From Psychrobacter jeotgali (GTDB lineage Bacteria; Pseudomonadota; Gammaproteobacteria; Pseudomonadales; Moraxellaceae), in NCBI RefSeq assembly GCF_904846315.1, contig NZ_CAJHAF010000001.1, positions 2,976,001-3,040,000 of the forward strand: a stretch of DNA of 64,000 nt, read 5' to 3'. The position numbers and the translations under genes are program-made. The notes under the pieces are model-generated. The model saw only the letters and a list, made by a program, of their open reading frames with translations, was not told where the DNA came from and made no database searches. Shown here piece by piece: positions 36,327 to 45,322 of this stretch. The first letter of the stretch is position 1, and each line of letters starts with the position of its first letter.

Positions 36327-37289
36327 ATGTCAGAGGTACCAGCGCTTGCTGTCAAAAACTTGTCCAAAACCTATGACAATGGGTTTACAGCATTAAAAGA
36401 CGTCACTTTAACCGTGCCACAGGGTGGTTTTTTTGCCCTATTAGGGCCAAATGGTGCTGGCAAATCGACGATGATTGGCATTATTAGCTCATTATTCAAG
36501 CCAACAACCGGTAGCGTGCATATCTTTGGTACTGATCTGCTAGAGAATCCGTCGATTGCCAAACAGTATCTGGGAGTCGTTCCACAAGAGTTTAATTTCA
36601 ATCAGTTTGAAAAGGTTGAGGATATTCTGATTACTCAAGCCGGCTACTTTGGAATACCTGCCAAAGAAGCTAAGCCTCGAGCGAAAAAACTGTTAACCGC
36701 CCTAGGATTGTGGGACAAACGTGATAATAAAGCACGCGAGTTATCAGGTGGTATGAAAAGACGCTTGATGATTGCTCGAGCTTTGATACATAAGCCCAAG
36801 TTATTAATTCTTGATGAGCCCACTGCTGGGGTGGATATTGAGTTACGCCGCTCTATGTGGGAGTTTATGCAACAAATTAATGTGGAAGAAAACACCACTA
36901 TTATTTTAACCACGCATTATTTGGAAGAGGCTGAACAGCTTTGTAAGCGCATCGCTATCTTAGATCATGGTGAGATTCGAATTAATACGGATATGAAAGA
37001 TTTGCTCGCCCAGTTATCGGTTGAAACCTTTGTACTAGACGTGAGTAAACCGCTCGAGCATCCCATAAAACTAACGGGGGTGACTGAAGTAGTACAGCCG
37101 GATGAACTCACTCTTGAGGTCACTTTGACTGCTGGAGAGTCACTAAATGGCGTGTTTACGCAGTTGTCTGAGCAGGATGTTAGCATCGCTAGTATGCGTA
37201 ACAAATCCAATCGTTTAGAAGAGCTATTTATGCGTTTAGTAGAGAAAAACGTTCAAAATGAAGACAGTATGAAGGAGTCAGGTCTATGA
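36327..37289 (+). CDS. ABC transporter ATP-binding protein, YadG-like
   Basis: The 320-residue ATPase has a Walker A motif GPNGAGKST near residue 41, the signature LSGGMKRR near 139, Walker B LLILDEPTAGVD near 156 and the switch His in TTHYLEE near 197. It overlaps the following permease gene by four bases (ATGA), so the two are translationally coupled. The layout, and length (E. coli YadG has 308 residues), match the YadGH pair, ABC-2 type exporters with unknown cargo. AGAGG lies before the ATG. Confidence 0.9.
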   Translation: MSEVPALAVKNLSKTYDNGFTALKDVTLTVPQGGFFALLGPNGAGKSTMIGIISSLFKPTTGSVHIFGTDLLENPSIAKQYLGVVPQEFNFNQFEKVEDILITQAGYFGIPAKEAKPRAKKLLTALGLWDKRDNKARELSGGMKRRLMIARALIHKPKLLILDEPTAGVDIELRRSMWEFMQQINVEENTTIILTTHYLEEAEQLCKRIAILDHGEIRINTDMKDLLAQLSVETFVLDVSKPLEHPIKLTGVTEVVQPDELTLEVTLTAGESLNGVFTQLSEQDVSIASMRNKSNRLEELFMRLVEKNVQNEDSMKESGL

Positions 37290-38095
37290 ATCAGAAAATA
37301 GTGGTAGACCCTAATGAAACCATGTCATGGTCTAAAAAGTGGATTGCTTTTCGTACAATATTACTAAAAGAAGTTCGCCGAATTCTAAGAATTTGGCCAC
37401 AGACCTTATTGCCACCGGTTATTACTATGACCCTTTATTTTGTTATTTTTGGCAGAATGATAGGGGATAGAGTGGGCGAGATGGGCGGCGTGCCCTATAT
37501 GCAGTTTATTGTGCCCGGGCTTATCATGATGGCAGTCATTACCAATAGTTACTCCAACGTGGTTTCGAGCTTTTTTAGTGCCAAATTTACCGCTAGTATT
37601 GAGGAGTTGCTGGTTTCTCCAGTCTCCAAACACGCTATATTAATGGGCTACATCGGGGGTGGTATCTTTCGCGGATTGACCATCGCTATTATTGTCTCTA
37701 TCGTCGCTTTGTTCTTTACCGATCTTGGTATTGAGCATTTATTTGTGACCATATTTACTGTACTGGGCACCTCCATTTTGTTTTCTTTAGGCGGCTTCAT
37801 TAATGCGGTGTTTGCGCGCTCGTTTGATGACATCTCTATTATTCCAAGCTTTGTCTTAACACCATTAACTTTCCTCGGTGGGGTATTCTATTCGATGGAA
37901 GACCTATCCGAGTTTTGGCAAAACGTTTCGTTATTGAATCCCATTGTCTATATGGTGAACTCGTTCCGTTATGGTATTTTGGGCTATTCTGATGTGAACG
38001 TATTCTATTCGATGGCAGCTATTTTTGCTTTTTGTGTGGTGTTTTATGTCATCTCTTATCGTCTGCTCAGTGATGGGTCGCGGATCCGCTTATAA
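37286..38095 (+). CDS. ABC-2 type transport permease, YadH-like
   Basis: The 269-residue inner-membrane protein has about six hydrophobic segments and the ABC-2 signature region, TPLTFLGGVFYSMEDLSEFW near residues 192-211. An amphipathic N-terminal helix with KEVRRILRIWPQTLLPP precedes the first TM helix. It pairs with the ATPase upstream, whose stop codon it overlaps. Cargo unknown; ABC-2 exporters move lipids, polysaccharides or drugs. queF follows 45 bases later, perhaps in the same transcript. Confidence 0.9.
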   Translation: MNQKIVVDPNETMSWSKKWIAFRTILLKEVRRILRIWPQTLLPPVITMTLYFVIFGRMIGDRVGEMGGVPYMQFIVPGLIMMAVITNSYSNVVSSFFSAKFTASIEELLVSPVSKHAILMGYIGGGIFRGLTIAIIVSIVALFFTDLGIEHLFVTIFTVLGTSILFSLGGFINAVFARSFDDISIIPSFVLTPLTFLGGVFYSMEDLSEFWQNVSLLNPIVYMVNSFRYGILGYSDVNVFYSMAAIFAFCVVFYVISYRLLSDGSRIRL

Positions 38096-38140
38096 ATTGA
38101 GTTTTCAAAATAGCTATATTTTTAATTTTAGGAAGTAACC

Positions 38141-39007
38141 ATGAGTATCCACGGTATCTTAGGTGAGCAAACTACTGATTACCCAACTGAGTACAGCCCT
38201 GAAACCTTATACCCTATTGCTCGCAGCATGGGGCGTGATGTTATTGGTTGGCAAACTGATAAGCTAAGAGTTGGTATCGACTGGTGGCACGCTTTTGAGG
38301 TGTCATGGCTGAACTTGCAAGGTATCTCGCAAGTAGAGATAGCTCGTTTTAGTGTGCCTGCGAGCTCGCCTTATATTGTCGAGTCCAAATCGCTCAAGCT
38401 ATACTTAAACAGTATTAATTTTACTGAGTTTGCTCAATGGCAAGACGTCCAAGCGTTGTTAGCGAAGGATTTATCTGCGTGCGTGCAAAGCGAGGTGCAA
38501 GTTGAATTGTTTGCTTTAAACGATGATAAGTCAGAGTTTAGCATCCGCCAACCTAGTGGCGTTTGTATCGATGAAGCCTTAGCTGACAGCCAGCACAAGG
38601 TGCCTTTGACCGCTCATCCCGATGCTACATTACTGCGCAAAAGTGATGCAGCCACCAGTGAAGCTGAGCGCGATACTAGCGAGCCTTATGAGTTTTATTC
38701 TAATCTACTGCGTAGTAACTGCCCGGTAACCAATCAGCCTGATTGGGGAACTTTAGCGGTTTCTATCAATAGTAAAGATAAGGTCGATAATGCCAGTATG
38801 CTACGTTATATCTTAAGTTTTCGCCAACATAACGGCTTTCATGAGCAGTGTGTGGAGCAGATATTTGCTGATTTAAGTCAATACTATCAGCCTAGCGAAT
38901 TAATAGTCCGTGCTTGGTATACCCGCCGCGGCGGTATCGACATCAACCCTTGCCGAGTTAGTGATGAGTCGTTGTTGCCAGCGCCCAGTCGTTTAATTCG
39001 TCAATAG
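38141..39007 (+). CDS. queF: NADPH-dependent 7-cyano-7-deazaguanine reductase
   Basis: The 288-residue enzyme is the long (YqcD-type) QueF that reduces preQ0 to preQ1 in queuosine synthesis. The QueF motif ESKSLKLYLNS (~87-97) binds the nitrile substrate with NADPH. The catalytic Cys lies in RSNCPVTNQPDWGTL (~193-207). An N-terminal T-fold and a C-terminal T-fold are present, as in the E. coli enzyme of 282 residues. AGGAAG precedes the ATG. It is followed by a long terminator shared with the converging proS gene. Confidence 0.96.
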   Translation: MSIHGILGEQTTDYPTEYSPETLYPIARSMGRDVIGWQTDKLRVGIDWWHAFEVSWLNLQGISQVEIARFSVPASSPYIVESKSLKLYLNSINFTEFAQWQDVQALLAKDLSACVQSEVQVELFALNDDKSEFSIRQPSGVCIDEALADSQHKVPLTAHPDATLLRKSDAATSEAERDTSEPYEFYSNLLRSNCPVTNQPDWGTLAVSINSKDKVDNASMLRYILSFRQHNGFHEQCVEQIFADLSQYYQPSELIVRAWYTRRGGIDINPCRVSDESLLPAPSRLIRQ

Positions 39008-39085
39008 TTGCTTAGTTTTATGTCCACTATCAATCCATAATCATAAAAGCACACATCCCATATAAGCTATAAACTACCGAGCAAA

Positions 39086-39123
39086 AAAAAGCGCCTATCT
39101 TATTGAATAAGATAGGCGCTTTT
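39086..39123. terminator. Bidirectional terminator between queF and proS
   Basis: AAAAGCGCCTATCTTAT pairs perfectly over 17 bases with ATAAGATAGGCGCTTTT around TGA. A- and T-runs on both sides suit transcription from either direction. Confidence 0.9.
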
Positions 39124-39158
39124 AAGTTTCTGCTATTGATAAACGTTATGGCTAAAAA

Positions 39159-40883
39159 TTACTTAGCACTCACTTTTGCCAGCACTTCTTCACGGCTAAG
39201 CATGAGCTTTTCATTCTCACGGCGATTGACATATTCGTACTTATCTTCAGCCAAGTTACGGTCAGAGACTACGATACGATGCGGAATACCAATCAGTTCA
39301 AGATCAGCAAACTTAACGCCTGGACGTTCATTACGGTCGTCAAGTAGCACATTGACCCCTTGCGACTTGAGCTGTTCGTATAGAGCGGTAGCGGTCTCCA
39401 TGACGGTATCTTCTTTTGATTTCATTGGTATGATAGCGACTTCAAACGGCGCAATCGAGTCATCGACCGATGGTGTCTGTGGCCACATAATACCGTTTTC
39501 GTCATTATTCTGTTCGATGGCAGCAGCGATGATACGACTAACGCCAATACCATAGCAGCCCATCATAAGGGTAACGGGCTTGCCATCTTCACCAGATACG
39601 GTAGCATTCATCGCTTGCGAGTATTTATCACCCAGCTGGAAGATATGACCGACTTCGATACCACGTTTGATTTTCAAAGTGCCTTTACCATCTGGAGACG
39701 GGTCGCCTTCTTGTACATTGCGCACATCAACGATACGAGTAATACGTGCATCACGTGCCCAGTTCATACCGATAGTATGTTTGTTCACCACATTAGCGCC
39801 AGAAACAAAATCTGATAAAGTAGCCGCCGAGCGATCGACAAACACTGGCATATCCAAATCAACGCCGATATAACCTTTGTGCAGACCAGCTGCTGCTAAC
39901 TCTTCGTCTGACGCCATAGTTAATGGGACGTTGGCTTCTTCAATTTTCTCGGCTTTGATGGTATTTAGCTGATGATCACCGCGTAATACAACGGCAATAA
40001 GCTGCGGGGTGTCGTCTTCTTTATGACCATGTACAATCAAGGTTTTGACCGTATTGGCAAGCGGGATATCTAAGTGTTCAGCGACCATCTTACAAGTGGT
40101 CATGCCTTCGGTGAGTACATCTTCGCGCTCTTGCTTTGGCGGTTGGCGCTCAGCCATATTGAATGATATAGATTCGGCAAGCTCAACGTTGGCGGCATAG
40201 TCTGAGGAATCAGAAAAAGCGATATCATCTTCACCACTGTCCGCTAATACATGAAACTCATGCGAGGCAAAGCCGCCGATAGAGCCAGTATCTGCTTGTA
40301 CCGCACGGAAGTTTAAGCCTAAGCGGGTAAAGATACGCGTATAAGCTTCATACATGTCATGATAAGTCTTCGCGAGCGAAACTTGATCGACATGGAACGA
40401 GTAGGCATCTTTCATAGTGAATTCACGCGCGCGCATAACACCAAAACGCGGGCGAATCTCATCGCGGAATTTACCTTGAATCTGGAAAAAGGTAATCGGC
40501 AGCTGCTTATAACTACGTAACTCACTTTGAGCCAAAGTAGTAATAACTTCTTCATGAGTAGGGCCAAGCACAAAATCGCGGTCATGACGGTCTTTGAAAC
40601 GCAGGAGCTCAGGACCATAGTCCTCAAAACGTCCGGTAGTCTGCCAAAGCTCAGCGGGCTGAGTCATGGGCATCAGCACTTCTTGCGCACCGATGTTTTG
40701 CATCTCTTCACGCACGATACGCTCGACTTTTTGCAAGACGCGTAGCCCCATGGGTAACCAAATATATAATCCAGAAGCGATTTTACGAATAAGACCGGCT
40801 CTCACCATCAATTGGCTTGAAGCGATATCGGCATCACTTGGGGTCTCTTTTAGAGTAGCAAACAAAAATTGACTGGCTTTCAT
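39159..40883 (-). CDS. proS: Prolyl-tRNA synthetase
   Basis: The 574-residue class II synthetase charges tRNA-Pro. It opens with [18 protein letters not shown], typical of bacterial ProS. Motif 2 is seen in [19 protein letters not shown] (~140-158), and motif 3 in [18 protein letters not shown] (~443-460). The YbaK-like editing domain lies between them (~225-400), and the anticodon-binding domain is at the C-terminus. Length is as in E. coli (572). The tRNA-Pro(GGG) gene lies 14 kb away. A perfect palindrome stands about 130 bases upstream. Confidence 0.97.
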   Translation of the reverse strand: MKASQFLFATLKETPSDADIASSQLMVRAGLIRKIASGLYIWLPMGLRVLQKVERIVREEMQNIGAQEVLMPMTQPAELWQTTGRFEDYGPELLRFKDRHDRDFVLGPTHEEVITTLAQSELRSYKQLPITFFQIQGKFRDEIRPRFGVMRAREFTMKDAYSFHVDQVSLAKTYHDMYEAYTRIFTRLGLNFRAVQADTGSIGGFASHEFHVLADSGEDDIAFSDSSDYAANVELAESISFNMAERQPPKQEREDVLTEGMTTCKMVAEHLDIPLANTVKTLIVHGHKEDDTPQLIAVVLRGDHQLNTIKAEKIEEANVPLTMASDEELAAAGLHKGYIGVDLDMPVFVDRSAATLSDFVSGANVVNKHTIGMNWARDARITRIVDVRNVQEGDPSPDGKGTLKIKRGIEVGHIFQLGDKYSQAMNATVSGEDGKPVTLMMGCYGIGVSRIIAAAIEQNNDENGIMWPQTPSVDDSIAPFEVAIIPMKSKEDTVMETATALYEQLKSQGVNVLLDDRNERPGVKFADLELIGIPHRIVVSDRNLAEDKYEYVNRRENEKLMLSREEVLAKVSAK

Positions 40884-41354
40884 AAGTAAAGCGAAACCTT
40901 ATCTTTAATAAAGAATAAATAAGGCGCTTAGCACTCGGCTGATATATTGATCTGCCGCCGCCAGCTTGCCTTTATAGATAGTAGAATGTTTTTAGTAGCT
41001 ATTAAATTCCGGTAGCTACTAGTAGCTAAGTGTCATTAGCTCTGTTATCACATTAGCTCTTTTATCAATAATAACAACTGATTCATCTAAACGGATATTT
41101 TATCGACACAATCAGACTATGTTAGGTAAACTTAGCCTAAGACGCAATGACTTTTTTTCTTTATAGAGCTGAACGATGATAAAGCTTTGAAATAGTATTA
41201 AGAAAAAGTGGTCAGTAATTGTAAGGGATTGGTAGCTAAGACTTGAAGTACTCCTACAATAACGTCATTAATAACAAAATATCGGTTTATTGCTTATAAT
41301 AGCTTTGTAACTAGCAGTAACATAATTGGTGCTAAAAACGATAAGGTAGCAAAT
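40884..41354. other. Intergenic region with a 16-bp palindrome
   Basis: This 471-base AT-rich region separates divergent genes. It holds the perfect palindrome at 41013-41028 and a -10-like TATAAT at 41295-41300, 55 bases before the DUF4230 gene. I saw no ORF or tRNA-like fold. Confidence 0.45.
41013..41028. promoter_or_regulatory. Perfect 16-bp palindrome upstream of proS
   Basis: TAGCTACTAGTAGCTA is its own reverse complement. A further AGTAGCTA stands at about 40994-41001. It lies about 130 bases upstream of proS and could be an operator. Confidence 0.4.
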
Positions 41355-42119
41355 ATGAAAACGCCTAATAACCTACAGTCTACAAAAGCTAAGAGTAATC
41401 TAAGCAAATATCCCAAACCTAAACAGCCGTTTGCCCTAGTGTCGTGGCTGCTATTAATTATTGGTCTAGCGGCGTTGATATTTGCGGTGGTGACTGCCAA
41501 AGATAGTCCGGATGAGCCGGCGATAGAAACCGTCACTCGTGATGGCGTCGTGACTCAAATTCAGCAGCTGAATCGCCTAGAAACGGTGGCATTTAGCGTC
41601 GATACGGTCATTACTAGTCAGCGCCCGGGTAGTTGGATGAAGCTGTGGCAGGATGAACAAAAGGGCTTGTTTATTGCCCGTGGTAGAGTGGATGCTGGCG
41701 TCGATCTGAGCGACCTTACCCCCGAGATGGTACAGGTAGTACAGCCTTCGGAGCAACCAAACAACAATGAAAATGAGGCGCAAACGCTCGATGCTAATAA
41801 CTCAGTCTCTATCATGCCGCACATTAATATCACTTTGCCGCAGTCAGAAATATTTTCAGTTTACTTAGATGATATCGAGATTTATGACTGGCAAACGGGT
41901 GCTTTTGGTCTTATGCAGGTCGATCCGAAAATCTTGCAACAAGCGCAAAGCATGGCCAAAAAAGAAGTGTTGGAACGGGCTTGCCGTGGTGATGTAATGA
42001 ACATGGCTCTACAAAATGCCCAGTCGCAGATTCAGCATTTATTTGCTATGACAGGAGCGGTGGTAACGGTTACCACTCAAGGTGCTGGTGCTTGTCAGAT
42101 GCCTGCAAATACGCCTTAG
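41355..42119 (+). CDS. DUF4230 membrane-anchored protein
   Basis: The 254-residue protein has a basic N-terminus, one TM helix (residues ~27-48) and a DUF4230 domain (about 60-245) with VTQIQQLNRLETVAFSVD, ARGRVDAGVDLSDLTPEMV and LPQSEIFSVYLDD. A Gln/Asn-rich insert sits at ~133-152. The family's function is unknown; the domain should face the periplasm. The next small gene has a related N-terminus and TM segment. A hairpin at 42184 separates the two. Confidence 0.8.
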   Translation: MKTPNNLQSTKAKSNLSKYPKPKQPFALVSWLLLIIGLAALIFAVVTAKDSPDEPAIETVTRDGVVTQIQQLNRLETVAFSVDTVITSQRPGSWMKLWQDEQKGLFIARGRVDAGVDLSDLTPEMVQVVQPSEQPNNNENEAQTLDANNSVSIMPHINITLPQSEIFSVYLDDIEIYDWQTGAFGLMQVDPKILQQAQSMAKKEVLERACRGDVMNMALQNAQSQIQHLFAMTGAVVTVTTQGAGACQMPANTP

Positions 42120-42183
42120 TATAGGATACAGCCTATGCCAATAAAGCTGAATCATTGAAATTAGGGTATACTAGTCCTTATTT

Positions 42184-42213
42184 AGCACTCATAAGCTGAT
42201 TATGAGTGCTTTT
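42184..42213 (+). terminator. Rho-independent terminator of the DUF4230 gene
   Basis: AGCACTCATAA and TTATGAGTGCT pair perfectly around a five-base loop and end in four T residues. Confidence 0.7.
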
Positions 42214-42244
42214 AAAGTTATGGTAAAGGTAAAAGGTGGCCTAT

Positions 42245-42457
42245 ATGACAACTCCTAATAATAAACCGTCTGCTGATTCTAAGCGCAAAGTGACTAAGCG
42301 ACCCAAATCTAAAGATGCTTTACCCTTGTCCACTTGGATACTATTAATCATCAGTTTTAGCTTGTTGGGCTATGCTATTTACAGTATTCAGACCCGTATA
42401 ATAGAGGCACCTGTCAACAATAGTGAAGATAAAGCTAAGGTTACTCAAGCGCAGTAG
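42245..42457 (+). CDS. Small single-TM protein resembling the N-terminus of the DUF4230 protein
   Basis: The 70-residue protein has a basic N-terminus (MTTPNNKPSADSKRK), one TM helix (residues ~29-48) and a short polar tail. The start and TM layout resemble those of the upstream DUF4230 protein (MKTPNN, then basic residues, then SWLLLII against STWILLII), so it may be a partial duplicate that lost the DUF4230 domain. I take the ATG at 42245, preceded by AAAAGG, rather than the GTG three codons earlier. Function unknown. Confidence 0.6.
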   Translation: MTTPNNKPSADSKRKVTKRPKSKDALPLSTWILLIISFSLLGYAIYSIQTRIIEAPVNNSEDKAKVTQAQ

Positions 42458-42538
42458 CCAAAATTAATGTAGCTGAAGTGGCTTTAATTAACACAGCCAT
42501 AATAAGAACAGCTATTCATTAAAATGTATCACACTCTA

Positions 42539-44227
42539 TTATTCTTTTTTAAACTCAGCAATAGCCAATTGCCGAGCTGCTTTATGTTCTACCATGGGCG
42601 CTGGATAGTTAATACGGGCAAACTGACCGCCTTTTTTCAATGCCTTACGCAGCTTATCTTCACTATGTAAAATGCTGGCAGGAATGTCTTTGAGCTCAGG
42701 CAGCCAAGTCTTGATAAAGATCGCTTTTGGGTCATGAGAACTAGCTTGGCTAAAAGGATTCATAATACGAAAGTAGGGCGCAGAATCGGTGCCTGTTGAA
42801 GCGCTCCATTGCCAGCCGCCATTATTGGAGGCAAAGTCGCCATCGATGAGCTGCTGCATAAAGTAACGCTCGCCCCAGCGCCAGTCAATCAATAGATCTT
42901 TGGTCAAAAACATCGCCGTAACCATCCGTAGCCGATTGTGCATAAAACCTGTGGCATTCAAACAGCGCATAGCCGCATCAACTAAAGGCACACCTGTCTT
43001 GCCTGTACACCAGGTGGCAATATCATCTTGGTCATACGACCAGTTAATTTTTTTATCGATCTCATCTTTATAAGCTTGATGGCGAATTAATGCGGGTTTG
43101 TCTACCAGTACATGGCGGTAGAAATCACGCCAAGCCAGCTCGCTAATCCAGCGATTGATATCGTCATTGTCGCTATCATTACCATGAAGCTTGTTTTGTG
43201 CTTTTGCTGCTTGTAAATAGCAGCGTCTAGGGCTAAGCGCGCCGATAGTCAGATAAGCGGATAATTGACTAGTGGCATTTAGGCTGGGTACGTCGCGGCT
43301 TACATCGTAGTTACAAATGTCATCAGCGATAAACTGTGCTAAGCGTTGGCACGCTGCTTTTTCACCAGCGGGATAATCTTCACACGCCTTGGTAAGTTGC
43401 GCTTTGTAGTCAAGATGAGCGGTGACAGTGTTGGTTTTGGCGTTTTTTGTGCTATCTATATAATCGCTACTGACTTGTTTGCTTAACTTCTCAATCGTAT
43501 CTACCGTATGGGCTGATATGGCGTTATCTAGCGTCATGGACTGATAAGACATTGCGCTTGGATTGTTGGCTGAAACTGCCTTTGCCTCGTGCAGTTCCAT
43601 ATTGCCAACTTCTAAAGTATGTCGCCATTTTTTATAAAAAGGGGTAAACACTTTATACATGCTGTCGCCATCATTGGTAGTGATGGTTTTTGGCGGTAGG
43701 ATACATTGGTCATGCCAGCGGATAAACTCGATGTCTTTTTTGGTTAGCTGTGCAGATAGCTCTTCATCGCGTGCGATCTCATTACCTTCGTATTCATGAT
43801 TGGCCATCACTAGGCTGATATTTTGTATAGTGCAAAGCTCATTAATCGCCTCGATACAGTCATCAAACTGCGCACAAACATAAACGCTGAGCCTAATATT
43901 CAATTGAGATTGTAAGTCCTCGGCCAAAATAGGCAAAGTGCGTCCGATATGATTTACTTGAGCTGGCGAGGTATCATGAGCTTGCCACTGCTCAGGAGTC
44001 AAAAAGAAGACGGCGCTGACAAAGGCATTGTCTTGCCTAGCACGGGTACATAGCGCTGCCAGTGCAGTATTATCATGGAGACGTAAGTCGCGGCGAAACC
44101 ACATCAAATAATGCGGCGAGCTGCTGTTAGGATTATTGCCATTAGTACTTTCCTTATTACTACTCTTATTACTGCTCTTAATATTATTATTAGCGTTATT
44201 ATTAGGTGTAGACCCGTTCTTTGGCAT
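42539..44227 (-). CDS. phrB: Deoxyribodipyrimidine photolyase with Asn/Ser-rich N-terminal extension
   Basis: The 562-residue flavoprotein repairs UV-made cyclobutane dimers using blue light. The antenna domain starts at LMWFRRDLRLHDNTAL (~41-56), and the FAD domain has LAWRDFYRHVL, NNGGWQWSASTGTDSAPYF and RIMNPFSQ near the C-terminus, including the Trp and Asn residues of the catalytic site. Before the antenna lie about 38 residues of Asn, Ser and Lys absent from E. coli PhrB. A good AAGGA lies ahead of the ATG at 44227, so the extension is likely translated. It is a single gene. Confidence 0.93.
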   Translation of the reverse strand: MPKNGSTPNNNANNNIKSSNKSSNKESTNGNNPNSSSPHYLMWFRRDLRLHDNTALAALCTRARQDNAFVSAVFFLTPEQWQAHDTSPAQVNHIGRTLPILAEDLQSQLNIRLSVYVCAQFDDCIEAINELCTIQNISLVMANHEYEGNEIARDEELSAQLTKKDIEFIRWHDQCILPPKTITTNDGDSMYKVFTPFYKKWRHTLEVGNMELHEAKAVSANNPSAMSYQSMTLDNAISAHTVDTIEKLSKQVSSDYIDSTKNAKTNTVTAHLDYKAQLTKACEDYPAGEKAACQRLAQFIADDICNYDVSRDVPSLNATSQLSAYLTIGALSPRRCYLQAAKAQNKLHGNDSDNDDINRWISELAWRDFYRHVLVDKPALIRHQAYKDEIDKKINWSYDQDDIATWCTGKTGVPLVDAAMRCLNATGFMHNRLRMVTAMFLTKDLLIDWRWGERYFMQQLIDGDFASNNGGWQWSASTGTDSAPYFRIMNPFSQASSHDPKAIFIKTWLPELKDIPASILHSEDKLRKALKKGGQFARINYPAPMVEHKAARQLAIAEFKKE

Positions 44228-44498
44228 TCAATTATCCTTTTCTCAATCATAAACAAAACTATCAATAAAAGTATGCTAGGATAAGTTTTTGGATGCAATG
44301 CATTTGCGGCTGAAATAACAATTTATTATCATTAACCTCGTTAATATTATCGTCAACAAGATATAGTCAGCGGTTACTAGGCGTTTGGCTCTTTGAACCA
44401 ACTCGTGTCGTATCTAAAAAACCATATTTAAAGCACTGTGTTTAGAGCCGTGTGTTCAGAGTGCCAGAGTGCTAAAGCACCGTAATTAAGGTTAAGTC

Positions 44499-45179
44499 AT
44501 GCAGGTTAAGTTTTGCGGTTTTACCCAGCTTACTGATATTCATGCTGCCACCCAGTTGGGTGTGGATGCCGTTGGTTTGGTGTTTTATCCGCCAAGCCCA
44601 CGAGCGGTGACCCAAGCGCAAGCGCAAGCGCTAACTGCTGCTGTACCGGCTTTTGTCAGCGTAGTAGCGCTGGTGGTCAATATGCCCGCAGCGGAGCTCA
44701 CCCAGCTTGCCAATAACGTGAGCTTTGATATTATTCAATTCCACGGTGATGAGTCTCCTGATGAGTGCCAGCAGCTGGCAAGCGCGGTCAATAAGCGCTG
44801 GATTAAAGCGTTACGTATCAATGCTGAGCAAGATACTGTAGATAGCGTCAAAGCAAAGATTGAAGCGTTTGCCAAAGCAGGCGCCAGCAGTATTTTACTG
44901 GATGCTTATCATCAGCATAAATATGGCGGCACCGGTGCTAGCTTCGATTGGGATTTGATTCCAAAGGATAGTCCATTACCCATCATATTAGCAGGCGGGC
45001 TTGATAGCGATAAGGTTACTGACACGCTTGATCTGCCTATTTATGCTGTCGATGTTAGCGGCGGTATTGAGTCTGCCAAAGGCAAAAAAGATTCGGCCAA
45101 AATGCGTGCCTTTATGAAAGCGGTCAAGCGCGATCGATGGCAAAACGCCACGCTAAATGTAGCGAGCCTTTCAATATAA
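44499..45179 (+). CDS. trpF: Phosphoribosylanthranilate isomerase
   Basis: The 226-residue TIM-barrel enzyme carries out the third step from anthranilate to tryptophan. It shows MQVKFCGFTQLTDIHAA with the catalytic Cys near residue 6, IIQFHGDESPDEC near 85, and the C-terminal VDVSGGIESAKGKKD with the phosphate-binding glycines. It stands alone as TrpF, not fused to TrpC as in enterics. AAGG precedes the ATG. trpB and trpA follow at 45323 and 46685. Confidence 0.96.
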   Translation: MQVKFCGFTQLTDIHAATQLGVDAVGLVFYPPSPRAVTQAQAQALTAAVPAFVSVVALVVNMPAAELTQLANNVSFDIIQFHGDESPDECQQLASAVNKRWIKALRINAEQDTVDSVKAKIEAFAKAGASSILLDAYHQHKYGGTGASFDWDLIPKDSPLPIILAGGLDSDKVTDTLDLPIYAVDVSGGIESAKGKKDSAKMRAFMKAVKRDRWQNATLNVASLSI

Positions 45180-45221
45180 GTAGTGATATAAGTAGCGATA
45201 TAGATCGCAATGTAAATCGCT
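45174..45221. repeat. Four imperfect 12-bp tandem repeats between trpF and trpB
   Basis: ATATAAGTAGTG, ATATAAGTAGCG, ATATAGATCGCA and ATGTAAATCGCT follow one another, starting at the trpF stop codon region. It is a small minisatellite. Confidence 0.6.
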
Positions 45222-45322
45222 AACTGGGTGGCTAACTCCACAGCTCACCCTACAGCCAATAAAACAGTTAAAAATTACCCCAATATTTATCCTAAAAAAT
45301 ACCACTTATCGTAGGAATTATC

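Noticed and set aside
45041..45241. Minus-strand ORF with repeated Ile-Tyr-Ile-Ala units
   Set aside because: It is the antisense reading of the 12-bp tandem repeat after trpF, partly inside trpF; no start signal.
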